Of a DNA stretch of 64,000 bases, positions 26,509-35,342 are shown one piece after another. The notes beneath the pieces were generated by a model. That model searched no databases. It had not been told where the DNA came from and saw only the letters and a program-made list of their open reading frames with translations. The position numbers and the translations under genes were made by a program. The number at the start of each line of letters is the position of its first letter. The first letter of the stretch is position 1. Source of the stretch: Leucobacter aridicollis (lineage in GTDB: Bacteria; Actinomycetota; Actinomycetes; Actinomycetales; Microbacteriaceae); the NCBI RefSeq assembly GCF_013409595.1, contig NZ_JACCBD010000001.1, positions 248,001 to 312,000 on the forward strand, read 5' to 3'.

Positions 26509-27326
26509 TGACCGCAACACAGGCAATCGGGATCGGGAGACAGCCAACGGTCCGACTCGGGCAACTCCCTAAGCTCAAAGCCGCCGTTCCCGCTCTCGTT
26601 GTTGGCCTCATCGTGCTGGTGGGGTGGGAATTGATCGTGCGAGGCGCAAACGTGCCAACGTACATTCTGCCGGCACCATCAGGGATCGTTGCCCGGTTCT
26701 TCTCTGACTTCGGTGCGCTCGTGTCAGCAGCTCGTGTTACCACCGTGGGCGTCTTTGGCGGGATCCTGCTTGGGGCCGGCCTGGCGATTGTCGCTTCCCT
26801 CGTTGTGAGTCTGTTCGAACGATTCGCGAAGACGGCGCTTGTTCTCGTTGCGATACTCAGCTGCGCCCCCGTGGTTGCTCTCGCACCGATCTTTAACGCG
26901 TGGTTTGGCAGCACAAACATTTTCTCCAAGATTGCCGTTGCGGCGATCATGGTGTTCTTCCCAGTGATGGTGAACACCACAAGAGGGCTGCTGGCGGTGA
27001 ATCCGTTGCACCGGGAGCTCCTTGACTCTCTTGGCGCCTCGCGTCGCCAACTTCTGCTCTACGTTCGGATCCCAGGTGCGCTCCCCTCGCTCATCGACGG
27101 TCTGAAGGTCGGCGCGACGCTCTCGGTGATCGGCATCATTGTTGCCGAGTACTTTGGCGGCACAGCGAACGCCCTCGGTGTGATGATTGCGAACTCCGCA
27201 GCGCTCTCACAGTTCACTCTCACTTGGGCCGCTGTATTCGCAGCGAGCATTCTTGGCCTGGTCGCCTACGGAGTCGTGCTGCTGGTGGGCCGTGTGCTTG
27301 TGCCATGGCAGCAGACAGTTTTGTAA
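26508..27326 (+). CDS. Second ABC importer permease, SsuC/ThiX type
   Basis: 272 residues, about six membrane segments. The loop motif NPLHRELLDSLGASRRQLLLYVRIPGALPSLIDGLKVGATL marks the ATPase-contact helix. It starts within the stop codon of the ATPase (TGATG). Having two different permease subunits flank the ATPase is less common in this family than one homodimeric permease; both look intact. Confidence 0.88.
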   Translation: MTATQAIGIGRQPTVRLGQLPKLKAAVPALVVGLIVLVGWELIVRGANVPTYILPAPSGIVARFFSDFGALVSAARVTTVGVFGGILLGAGLAIVASLVVSLFERFAKTALVLVAILSCAPVVALAPIFNAWFGSTNIFSKIAVAAIMVFFPVMVNTTRGLLAVNPLHRELLDSLGASRRQLLLYVRIPGALPSLIDGLKVGATLSVIGIIVAEYFGGTANALGVMIANSAALSQFTLTWAAVFAASILGLVAYGVVLLVGRVLVPWQQTVL

Positions 27327-27369
27327 ATACCTATACCGAAGTTCTGTACCTCAATTAAAGGAGACATCA

Positions 27370-28521
27370 ATGAAGATGCAACACCTCTCTAGCCGGACTC
27401 TGCTCGCGCTTGGGGCAACGTCAGCCCTCGTTGTCGGGCTTGCTGGCTGCTCGGGTATGTCGGACCCGGGAAGCTCGAGTCAGCCCGCAAATGAGAATTG
27501 CGAAAAGGTCGACAACGTCACCGTTGTGCTGCAGTGGGTCGCGCAGGCGCAGTTCGCCGGGTACTTTGCCGCTGCCGAGGAGGGATTTTATGCGGATCAA
27601 TGCCTGAACGTGACGATTCAGGAGGGAGGCACGAATGTCGTGCCCCAACAGGTTCTCGCGTCAGGCAACGCGCAGTTTGCGGTGAGTCACGTGGTGAAGA
27701 GCATGGCCTCTCGGGAAGAGGGCGCGGACATTGTGAACATTTCGCAGATCTTTCAGCACGGAGCGTATCTCGAAGTGGCATGGGCCGACTCCGGGATCGA
27801 AAAGCTCCAGGACTTTGTGGGGAAGAAGGTTGGTTCCTGGGGCGGCGGCAACGACCTGACCTTGAGATCGGCTCTCGAAGGCGAGGGTGTCGACTTCGAG
27901 AAGGACTTTGACGTCGTCCAGCAGCCGTTCGATATGTCACTGCTGTTGAACCGCGAAGCTGACGTCGTTCAGGCGAAGACGTACAACGAGTATGCACAGC
28001 TGCTCGCCACGAAGAACCCAGACACGGGCGACCTCTACCAGCCCGAGGACTTCTCTGTCATTAACCTCCAGGAGCTCGGCTACCAGACACTGGAGGACGG
28101 GATCTACGCGGGAGGAAAGTGGCTCAACGAAGGCGACAACGCTGACATCGCGGCCCGATTCCTCGCCGCAACTTATCAGGGGTGGGCTTCGTGCCGCGAC
28201 GACGCCAAGCAGTGCGTTGGCTACGTTCTCGAACGGGGCAGCGCGCTCGGAGAGAGCCACCAGATGTGGATGATGAATGAGATCAACAAGCTCATCTGGG
28301 ATGGGGCAACGGCAGAGATCGGAACGCTCAAGCAGGCTGATTGGGACCAGACGATCGACATAGCCTTGGCTGGTGGAGTGATTTCGGAGAAGCCTGATGC
28401 GGACGCCTTCCGGACCGATGTTCACACAGCAGCACTCGGTCTGCTCGAGGAAAGTGACGTCGACTTGATCGGTGCTGACTTCGAACCGATGACGGTTACT
28501 CTCACCGAGGGTGGGAAGTAA
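27370..28521 (+). CDS. NMT1/THI5-like (ThiY-type) substrate-binding lipoprotein
   Basis: 383 residues. The start at 27370 has AAAGGAG upstream; the signal ends GLAGC with lipidated Cys27. The mature part begins VTVVLQWVAQAQFAGYFAAAEEGFYADQCLNV, characteristic of the NMT1/THI5-like family that binds pyrimidine-type ligands such as thiamine precursors. Further motifs are GGTNVVPQQVLASGNAQFAV and KKVGSWGGGNDLTLRSAL. It is the fourth gene of the importer operon and its stop overlaps an island palindrome. A pyrimidine or related N-heterocycle is the best ligand guess. Confidence 0.88.
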   Translation: MKMQHLSSRTLLALGATSALVVGLAGCSGMSDPGSSSQPANENCEKVDNVTVVLQWVAQAQFAGYFAAAEEGFYADQCLNVTIQEGGTNVVPQQVLASGNAQFAVSHVVKSMASREEGADIVNISQIFQHGAYLEVAWADSGIEKLQDFVGKKVGSWGGGNDLTLRSALEGEGVDFEKDFDVVQQPFDMSLLLNREADVVQAKTYNEYAQLLATKNPDTGDLYQPEDFSVINLQELGYQTLEDGIYAGGKWLNEGDNADIAARFLAATYQGWASCRDDAKQCVGYVLERGSALGESHQMWMMNEINKLIWDGATAEIGTLKQADWDQTIDIALAGGVISEKPDADAFRTDVHTAALGLLEESDVDLIGADFEPMTVTLTEGGK

Positions 28522-28533
28522 ACCGATGGTTGA
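28519..28533. promoter_or_regulatory. Island palindrome variant at the amidase start
   Basis: TAAACCGATGGTTGA matches the perfect site at 13 of 15 positions. It includes the stop codon of the binding-protein gene and the start codon of the following amidase. It may tune expression of the last gene, or the resemblance could be partly chance because coding constraints apply on both sides. Confidence 0.4.
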
Positions 28534-29389
28534 CCCGGGCGAACGCTCGAGTACCAGCATCGTCGTAGCGTGCGCGCAAACGGACCCAATTCTGGGCGAC
28601 ATTGAAGCAAACACCGACATGACTGTGGAAGCTATCCGGGGCGCGGTAGCGCTCGGAGCGGACGTTATTGTCCTTCCGGAGTGTGCGAGTGGGGGCTGGG
28701 CGTTCGCCGACCGGGCAGAGTCTGCGGCTGCTGCGCAACCGCTCACCGGCTCGACAATTCGCGCCTGGGAACAGGTGGCCATGGAGCACAACGTCTGGGT
28801 CAGCGGCGGCTTCGGCGAGAAGGCAGACGGGGGCGCGCTGTACAACAGCGCGGTGCTCGTCGGTCCAAACGGGGTCGAATCGCTCTACCGCAAGGTCCAT
28901 CTTTGGAACTCGGAGAACCTGGCGTTTGATCCAGGCAACCTTGGGTACCCCGTTACCGAAACCCCGTTTGGACGGGTGGGGATGTTGATCTGCTACGACG
29001 CGTGGGTACCTGAGAGCTTTCGATCGCTGGCCGTGGCGGGCGCCGACCTGGTTCTCGCTCCGAGCGACTGGGTACCCAACCCACACCAACCCGCAGACAT
29101 GCCGCCCCTTGCGCACCTCATGGTCACCGCAGGCGCGCACAGCAATCAAATGTATGTCGCAGCTGCAAGTAGGTACGGCATCGAGCGCGGGCAGCAGTTC
29201 ATCGGAAGCAGCATGATCGCCGATCACACCGGATGGCCGTTGGCACGGGCCGGAGGGGGCGAAGAGATCATCGTCGCGCAGATTGACCCCATAGGCTCTC
29301 GTAGCGCACGTCGAAACGACCCCTTCAACAGGCCGCTATGGGACCGGCGTGTAAGCCAGTACGAGATGGGTGAGGTCAGAGCACATTGA
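28526..29389 (+). CDS. Second nitrilase-superfamily amidase
   Basis: 287 residues from the ATG at 28526; an upstream GTG at 28511 is possible but lies in the previous gene without a ribosome binding site. The triad is Glu52 (LPECASGG), Lys123 (YRKVHLW) and Cys156 (ICYDAWVPES). It differs clearly from the amidohydrolase at 16646-17467, so it is not a recent duplicate. It ends the ABC-importer unit and may act on an amide or N-carbamoyl compound brought in by that importer. Its family branch (carbamoylase, omega-amidase or aliphatic amidase) is not clear to me. Confidence 0.82.
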   Translation: MVDPGERSSTSIVVACAQTDPILGDIEANTDMTVEAIRGAVALGADVIVLPECASGGWAFADRAESAAAAQPLTGSTIRAWEQVAMEHNVWVSGGFGEKADGGALYNSAVLVGPNGVESLYRKVHLWNSENLAFDPGNLGYPVTETPFGRVGMLICYDAWVPESFRSLAVAGADLVLAPSDWVPNPHQPADMPPLAHLMVTAGAHSNQMYVAAASRYGIERGQQFIGSSMIADHTGWPLARAGGGEEIIVAQIDPIGSRSARRNDPFNRPLWDRRVSQYEMGEVRAH

Positions 29390-29398
29390 CACGAATAC

Positions 29399-29446
29399 GG
29401 CGGCCTGGGGCCGGTTCCGCGAACGCGGGATCAGCCCCAGGCCGCC
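29399..29446. terminator. Hairpin between convergent genes at the right island edge
   Basis: GGCGGCCTGGGGC at 29399-29411 pairs perfectly with GCCCCAGGCCGCC at 29434-29446, enclosing a 22-base loop. It lies between the convergent amidase and LCP genes and probably ends transcription from both sides. Confidence 0.75.
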
Positions 29447-29463
29447 ATCGTTGTTTCCGTTTC

Positions 29464-30531
29464 CTAGCCCGCCTGGCGCGTGCTCGCGTAGTGGTCGAGC
29501 GTGCCGTCGCGCATCGCTGCCCGAAGCACCTCGATCTCTGTCCAGTCGGGCAGTACGATCGACTGGCCGTCGCCGGAGGTACCGGTGCCGAGCGTCGGGC
29601 TCGTGAAGAACGAGATGTCGCCCTTGCGGATGTTGCGCATGTCGTAGCCGAGGCCGGCTGCCGTCGTCAGCGTGAGATCTTGATCCACGATGAGGTACGG
29701 GCTCAGCGCGTCGAACGTCCCCGTGATCTTGCCCGGGTTTGTGAGCGTCTCCTTGCTGAGCATCTGCGACAGCAGGCCCTTGAGGTAGATCTGCTGGTTG
29801 CGAGCGCGCTGGTAGTCGCCGTCGGTGAAGGCGTAGCGTTCGCGCACGAAGCCGAGCGCCTCTTCGCCGCTCAGGGTGATTTTACCCTGCGGGAAGTCGA
29901 AGCTGCCGTGGTGTGAGGTGAACGCGATCGGGTTGTCGACGGTGACGCCGCCGACGGCGTCGGTGAGGCCCTTGAACGAGTCGAAGTCGATCAGCGCGAC
30001 GTGATCGATGCGGGCGTCGATGAAGTTCTCGACGGTGTTCACGGCGAGCGGGATGCCGCCGAAGGCAACCGCGGCGTTGATCTTTGCCTCGCCGTGACCC
30101 TGGATCTGTACCCAGTTGTCGCGCATGATCGACATGATGGTGACGTGGTCGCGGTTCGGCGAGATCTGGGCGACCATGATCGCGTCGCTGCGGAAGCCCT
30201 TCAAGTCTTCAGCCTTCGCGTTCGGGTCGGTGGTGTCGCGGGAGTCTGAGCCGAGCAGCAGCACGTTGATCGGCGCGTTCTTCCCCGCGGGCGGTTCGAC
30301 AGCGGCCGGCCGTTCAAGGGCCGGGTCGACGGTCTCAACGCGCTCGATCTTGTTGTACGCGCTGTTGAGCATCGCGTAGGCGACGCCGGCGCCGATGCCG
30401 ATGAGCGCGAGGATCGAGCCGATCACGATAAAGGTGTTGCGCAGGCCGTGGCGCTTCTTCGGGGGCGCGTTCTTGGCGTCTTCTGACGCCTCAGACAGCA
30501 TCTTCTCGAACTCGGTCAGGTTGTCACCCAT
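29464..30531 (-). CDS. LytR-CpsA-Psr (LCP) family cell-wall ligase
   Basis: 355 residues. The start at 30531 follows GAGGGAG; the longer upstream frame is Arg-rich and unlikely. A cytoplasmic N-terminus is followed by one membrane helix (about 33-55) and an extracytoplasmic LCP domain with NVLLLGSDSRD, FRSDAIMVAQISPNRDHVTIMSIMRD, KINAAVAFGG and FVRERYAFTDGDYQRARNQQ. Such enzymes attach polysaccharide or teichoic polymers to peptidoglycan. The nearby surface-polymer locus (31456-46581) offers an obvious substrate. Confidence 0.92.
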   Translation of the reverse strand: MGDNLTEFEKMLSEASEDAKNAPPKKRHGLRNTFIVIGSILALIGIGAGVAYAMLNSAYNKIERVETVDPALERPAAVEPPAGKNAPINVLLLGSDSRDTTDPNAKAEDLKGFRSDAIMVAQISPNRDHVTIMSIMRDNWVQIQGHGEAKINAAVAFGGIPLAVNTVENFIDARIDHVALIDFDSFKGLTDAVGGVTVDNPIAFTSHHGSFDFPQGKITLSGEEALGFVRERYAFTDGDYQRARNQQIYLKGLLSQMLSKETLTNPGKITGTFDALSPYLIVDQDLTLTTAAGLGYDMRNIRKGDISFFTSPTLGTGTSGDGQSIVLPDWTEIEVLRAAMRDGTLDHYASTRQAG

Positions 30532-30712
30532 ACGGGGCTCCCTCGGTGTAGGCGTGGCGCGACGGCGCTCGGCTGACAGCAGAGGCACCGCAGATTCGGC
30601 AGCTTTCAGGGTAACCGAGGCTCATAGCAATCGCCAATCACCGAGAGGATTGCCAGCCGGTGCCCGGATAAACTGCGGGTTGCTTGTTTTCCGTGATTGT
30701 TGGGAGCCCGAT

Positions 30713-31222
30713 GTGACTGAGCCGCAGCCTAAGGCGCAGGCTGGGCCCGCCGCGCTCCGCCGACGCCTGTCGCGGCGGCAGTGGGTCGGGGCGGTCGGTC
30801 TCGGGGCTGTGCTCTGCGTCGCGCTTGCGATCACGCTCAACCCGACCCCAGTTGACCGCGGGCGGGGCGACGACACTCGCGCGTTCCTCAGCGTGCTGCA
30901 CGGGATGGGCCTGCCCGAGTCGTTTGGGTACCTCGAGCTCGAGTTCACCGCCAACATCATCATGTTCGTGCCGCTCGGGTTCTTCTTCGCGCTGCTCGGG
31001 TCGGGGCGGTGGCTGTGGGCCGCGATCCTCTTCCCGCTCGCGCTTTCCACCGGCATCGAGCTGGTGCAGCTGCTCTTCCTGCCCGAGCGCTTCGCCGATG
31101 TCTCGGACATCGTGGCGAATACGCTGGGCGGGTGGATCGGTGTCGCGCTCGCGGCGCTCGTGCCGCGGCGGCCGCGCCGACCGCGCTCAGGCAGTGCGCA
31201 GGAGTCGTTCAGGCGCCCGTAG
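30713..31222 (+). CDS. VanZ-family membrane protein
   Basis: 169 residues. The GTG at 30713 follows TGGGAG; an ATG two bases earlier is out of frame. Four membrane segments are visible, and the motifs LNPTPVDRG, NIIMFVPLGFFFALLG and ELVQLLFLPERFADVSDIVANTLGGWIG match the VanZ-like family, whose molecular function is not established outside low-level teicoplanin resistance. It is divergent from the LCP gene. Confidence 0.85.
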   Translation: MTEPQPKAQAGPAALRRRLSRRQWVGAVGLGAVLCVALAITLNPTPVDRGRGDDTRAFLSVLHGMGLPESFGYLELEFTANIIMFVPLGFFFALLGSGRWLWAAILFPLALSTGIELVQLLFLPERFADVSDIVANTLGGWIGVALAALVPRRPRRPRSGSAQESFRRP

Positions 31223-31256
31223 GGTTCTCGTAACCTGACTCTGACGTAATGGAGGC

Positions 31257-31379
31257 ATGAGAAAGCTGCTGCACCGCCTCCTTGACCTCGGGTCGGACGA
31301 TGCCGCGTACCGCACGCTCGACTGCCGCAACGGTTTGCACGGCGGATGCTCGGTGTGCTCTTGTGCCTGCCACGGGTAG
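31257..31379 (+). CDS. Small Cys-rich protein, 40 residues
   Basis: An ATG three bases after GGAGG-type Shine-Dalgarno sequence (31251-31256, GGAGGC) opens a 40-codon frame ending in TAG. The product is basic and amphipathic at the N-terminus (MRKLLHRLLDLG) and has five cysteines in the last 18 residues (DC, GC, CSCAC region). It lies 34 bases after the VanZ-like gene. I do not recognise a family. A metal-binding or secreted redox peptide would fit the cysteines, but no function can be assigned. Confidence 0.5.
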   Translation: MRKLLHRLLDLGSDDAAYRTLDCRNGLHGGCSVCSCACHG

Positions 31380-31455
31380 GTGAATCGCGCGCTAGGCTCT
31401 CTGCATATGGGGGAGTGCCTCATTCACTCGTGAGGCTGCGGCAGGGGAGAGCAAC

Positions 31456-33672
31456 GTGGACCAAGGAAGAACTGCGCCTAGCAAAACCCCGCTTGCTACC
31501 GTGATCATTCCGGTGTTCAACGGCGAGAAGTACTTGGAACGCTGCCTTGACTCCGTTCTGGGGCAGACGATGCCTGATTTCGAGGTGATCATCGTCGACG
31601 ACGGATCAACGGACGCAAGTCCGCAGATCCTTCACGATTACGCCTCGCGCTTCCCAGTGATTCGTGTCATTCGCCAGGAGAACGCAGGGCAGGGTGCGGC
31701 ACGCAATACCGCACTGGCTCAAGCCCGGGGTGTGTACATTCTGTTCGTTGATGCGGACGATCTAATTGAGCGCGTCACCCTTCAGGTGACTACTGAGCGG
31801 GCTGAGCTCGATCAGTCGGATCTTGTGCACTTTGATTGGAAGTTCATTAAGACGAAACCCGATCATCTTGGCAAATACGATTACTACAACATTGAGCCGT
31901 TCTGGCACCAACGGATGCTGGAGGGTGCCGAGTGTGAGCAGCTCTTCCGCATGCACAGCTACTTCAGCGTCACAAACCTTTACCGGCGAAGCTTTCTTGA
32001 AGAGCACGGTCTCCGATACGAAGAGGGGCAGATCTACGAGGATAACCCGTTCCTCGCTCAGGTATTCTCCCTGGCTCAGAGCGTTTCGCTGGTTCACTCG
32101 CCGCTCTACGCAATCCAGGCCAACCCGCAATCCTCGACAAAGGTCGGGGCTGATACTCCGCGACACATGCGTGACCATCTTTCCGCAGTGCGAAAGAGCT
32201 TCGAACGGCTCTCTCCGCGATTCGAGACGACGTTGGGGGATCTTGCGGAGTACCATCTCGAGAAGTTCTCGATCTACTACGGTCGCCGAGTCCCGCCGGC
32301 GCTGCGCGAGGAGTACGCCCGCGAATTCGTTGCGCTACTCGGGGCCCAGGAACTGCGGTTCGGGGTATTTGGCAGGAAGACAAGCTGGCTGACAAAGCTC
32401 TGCCTCAAGCTGGGTGTCTTCGAGCGCCAGAGGTATGCCGTGCTGCAACGGCTCGTTGAGAGTAAAGACCGGCTCGCTCCACCGGCAAAGAAGACCATCT
32501 CCGCTGCGAGAAAGATCAAGCGTCGCCTTCGGCACCCAGTTCGCACGATGAATACGGTTATCTCGGGGAAGACGCCCAAGGTGAGACCGGGCACCATCCT
32601 TTTTCTAGGATTCGACTACAGGTACACGGGGAATTCCAGGGCACTGTTCGAAGAGCTTCGGGCAGACGAAAGGTTCGCGGAGCGGAAGATTCTCTTTGCG
32701 ACGGTTGACACCCGGGTCCCCGCTGAGTTCCGGGTGCGGCCTGAATCGATTGCGTTCACCCGAGCCGCGCAGCATTCTGAGTTCGTCATTGCTGAAACCT
32801 GGGTACCTGCATCGATCCAGAAGAATCCTGGATCCAAGTGGATCCAGCTGTGGCACGGAACGCCGATCAAACGGATGCTCTTTGACTCGCATGAGCGCGA
32901 AATCACCAAGGCTCGCCCCGCTCACAAGGTCAATAAGTACAAGGACATTCAGCGTTGGGACTACTTTGTCGTTGACGGAGATCTCGCTGCGGAGAGATTC
33001 TCGACGGCCTTTCTGCTTGAAGAGAAAGCGATGCTTCGTGCTCAGTACCCAAGGGTGTCTCGATTAAGCCGCTATCGGAAGTCTCGTTCGGAAGCCGCTT
33101 TGCCTCTGCGGGAGACAGCACAAGGGCTAAATCATGGGCTTAGTTTCGTAGCCCTTTACGCGCCGACTTGGCGGGACCGAAACTATCGAGCCTCCCAGGA
33201 AAACCATGACTCTAGCTATCTCCTTGACCTTCAAGAGCTTTCAGCGAAGCTGGGGGAACGCTGGCAGATCATCTTTAAAGACCACGACTATCTGGCCGCG
33301 CAGAGAGAAAATGAGGTCGAGCAAAACATACATGTCTCTAGTGATGATATTGAGGATCTGCTCGCGGTAGCAGACGTTCTGATCACAGACTATTCGTCGG
33401 TCGAGTTTGACGCAGTGTCTGTCGGCCTGCCCGTGCTGCACCACGTGGTCGACAGAGATGACTTCGTTGGTGAGAGGGGGCTGTACTCAGTGCCCGTTAC
33501 CGATGGCTCGCTGGTTGCGTCGAATCACGTCTCCGCGCTTGCGTTGGCATGCTCGCAGTCTGTCAATCCGAGACCAGGTGATGCTGAACCAAAGCCCGAG
33601 AACAAGGAGCATCTGGGCAAGTTGTTGCTCTGCTGGGGGCACGGTCTTGCTGATGAACGGGGACCGAACTAG
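31456..33672 (+). CDS. GT2 glycosyltransferase fused to CDP-glycerol glycerophosphotransferase (TagF-like)
   Basis: 738 residues, GTG start. Residues 1-250 form a GT-A glycosyltransferase (TVIIPVFNGEKYLERCLDSV, IIVDDGSTDAS, DxD-like LFVDADD). From about 375 a TagB/TagF-type domain follows (ILFLGFDYRYTGNSRALFEEL, IQLWHGTPIKRML, LYAPTWRDRNY, LITDYSSVEFDAVSVGLPVL). Such fusions prime and polymerise polyol-phosphate or glycosyl-polyol-phosphate wall polymers at the inner face of the membrane. It opens the left half of the surface-polymer locus, whose A/T-richer codons suggest acquisition. Confidence 0.9.
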   Translation: MDQGRTAPSKTPLATVIIPVFNGEKYLERCLDSVLGQTMPDFEVIIVDDGSTDASPQILHDYASRFPVIRVIRQENAGQGAARNTALAQARGVYILFVDADDLIERVTLQVTTERAELDQSDLVHFDWKFIKTKPDHLGKYDYYNIEPFWHQRMLEGAECEQLFRMHSYFSVTNLYRRSFLEEHGLRYEEGQIYEDNPFLAQVFSLAQSVSLVHSPLYAIQANPQSSTKVGADTPRHMRDHLSAVRKSFERLSPRFETTLGDLAEYHLEKFSIYYGRRVPPALREEYAREFVALLGAQELRFGVFGRKTSWLTKLCLKLGVFERQRYAVLQRLVESKDRLAPPAKKTISAARKIKRRLRHPVRTMNTVISGKTPKVRPGTILFLGFDYRYTGNSRALFEELRADERFAERKILFATVDTRVPAEFRVRPESIAFTRAAQHSEFVIAETWVPASIQKNPGSKWIQLWHGTPIKRMLFDSHEREITKARPAHKVNKYKDIQRWDYFVVDGDLAAERFSTAFLLEEKAMLRAQYPRVSRLSRYRKSRSEAALPLRETAQGLNHGLSFVALYAPTWRDRNYRASQENHDSSYLLDLQELSAKLGERWQIIFKDHDYLAAQRENEVEQNIHVSSDDIEDLLAVADVLITDYSSVEFDAVSVGLPVLHHVVDRDDFVGERGLYSVPVTDGSLVASNHVSALALACSQSVNPRPGDAEPKPENKEHLGKLLLCWGHGLADERGPN

Positions 33673-33818
33673 TAACGCCTTGCCAGTGGCTGTTCCGCCT
33701 TCAATTGCCGGTGAATGTGAATGGCATCTTGAAGCCATACGTCAGGAAGGTGGCTCCGCTTTCCGGCGTTTCATCTGGCCCCAGGAGCCCGCTCGCGCTA
33801 AGTGCTAGCCTAAAGCAT

Positions 33819-35285
33819 ATGCATAGATTCGACAGCATGGCTGGCTTGCCGACGGCTCTACTTCAGGCGGCTGGCAATAGATGTCTCACCGTAGTGATCA
33901 CCATGTTTAATGTTGAACGCTATCTCGAGGACCTTCTGGAGAGCCTTGATCGTCAAGCTGACATCCGTGCAGGGTACATTCCAATTGTGCTGGTGGATGA
34001 CGGATCGACGGACCGGACGATCTCAATTGCCAGATCCTGGGAACAGCGAACTAAGTTCCCAGTAACCATCCTTGAACAAGAGAACTCTGGCCCGGGAGCG
34101 GCGCGGAACGCTGGTTTGGATGTTTGCGAAACTCCTTGGGTCACATTTGTAGACGGGGACGACGTTCTGTCGGATTGTTATCTGTCGGAGATTCTCGATG
34201 AGGTGGAAAGTGCTCGTCAATCGCCAGAGCTCTTGGTCACAAACATCATTCGTTTCCTCGAGGGGTCCAGGGAACTGAAGAACGACCACCCACTCAGGTA
34301 CAAGTTCCGTGATGGAACTCGGACCGTTCGTCTGGAACACGCACCACACTTTTTCCAGCTTTCATCCTCTACTGCCGTTTTCCGGATGGAGCCCATACGT
34401 GCCAGCGGGCTGAGGTTCGACGTTGAACTCATGGTATTTGAAGACGCTAAGTTTATTGGAGAGTATCTTCTTCTCTTTTCGTCTCCTTCTGTTCGAGTGC
34501 TTCATCGGGCGCAGTATCTCTACCGGAGACGGGGCGACGCCTCCTCGCTTGTTCCTTCGGCCGAGCGGTCAACGGCGAGATACTTGGACGTGCCTGAGCG
34601 CGCCTACTTGCCTCTTATCGAGATTTCCAAAGCAGGATTGGGAAGGGTTCCTGCTTGGCTGCAGGCAATGATTGTCTATGACTTGTACTGGACTGCAAAG
34701 CTCGATATAGGCATGGATGGACCGGCCAGGACCCAATCTCCAACTGTCAGAAAGAAGTTCTTAGAACTCCTCCGACAGGTATTGACGGATATTTCTGTCG
34801 AGCAGATCGAATTCGCCCGCGCACAGTACTTGCCATCCAACATCAGGAGTTTCTTCCTTGCGCTGAAGGGAGAGCTGGACGTTCCCTCCACGGTGCTCAT
34901 CGATAGGTTGGACCCATCCCGAAGCCTTTTGCGCGCGAGATACTCGTACCCTGTTGGGCAGGAGCCTGGAGAGGAGTTCACCTGGGGAGGGGAACTCATC
35001 GAGCCCACATTTGGAAAAAGAAGAGCAGTGTGTTTCTTTGATGAGATGGTCTATATGGAACGCATTGTTTGGCTGCCGGCTGCGAGGGAAATCTCGGCTC
35101 GGATCAACGGTGATCGAGTCACATTTGTCAGAGGCGAACTCCAAGAACCCCTCCCGGTGATGCACGAGTGGGTGAGCTGGAGCTACTTCGTCCCAAAGTG
35201 GGAACGGCCATCGGTGGTCGAAGGAAATCATGACGTCGGTCCAAATTTGCTGTCGGACAGAAAGGTCTCCCTGCGTTATCCATAA
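33819..35285 (+). CDS. GT2-family glycosyltransferase
   Basis: 488 residues from the ATG at 33819; another ATG at 33837 and an upstream frame to 33705 exist, and none has a clear ribosome binding site. The GT-A core occupies about 18-230 (TVVITMFNVERYLEDLLESL, IVLVDDGSTDRT, FVDGDD). The C-terminal half has no motif I recognise. It lies between two TagF-like genes and probably decorates or extends the same polymer. The donor sugar is unknown. Confidence 0.85.
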   Translation: MHRFDSMAGLPTALLQAAGNRCLTVVITMFNVERYLEDLLESLDRQADIRAGYIPIVLVDDGSTDRTISIARSWEQRTKFPVTILEQENSGPGAARNAGLDVCETPWVTFVDGDDVLSDCYLSEILDEVESARQSPELLVTNIIRFLEGSRELKNDHPLRYKFRDGTRTVRLEHAPHFFQLSSSTAVFRMEPIRASGLRFDVELMVFEDAKFIGEYLLLFSSPSVRVLHRAQYLYRRRGDASSLVPSAERSTARYLDVPERAYLPLIEISKAGLGRVPAWLQAMIVYDLYWTAKLDIGMDGPARTQSPTVRKKFLELLRQVLTDISVEQIEFARAQYLPSNIRSFFLALKGELDVPSTVLIDRLDPSRSLLRARYSYPVGQEPGEEFTWGGELIEPTFGKRRAVCFFDEMVYMERIVWLPAAREISARINGDRVTFVRGELQEPLPVMHEWVSWSYFVPKWERPSVVEGNHDVGPNLLSDRKVSLRYP

Positions 35286-35342
35286 CGGAAGCTCGCCAAA
35301 CACGGGCCAACAAACTAGATACAGCTATCGGGGAAGCAAGGC

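Noticed and set aside
28511..28525. GTG at 28511 as start of the second amidase
   Set aside because: It lies inside the end of the binding-protein gene without usable ribosome binding site; the ATG at 28526 is a better start.
6272..29463. Island as an integrative mobile element
   Set aside because: I found no integrase, transposase, tRNA target or flanking direct repeat; only composition and gene content suggest transfer.
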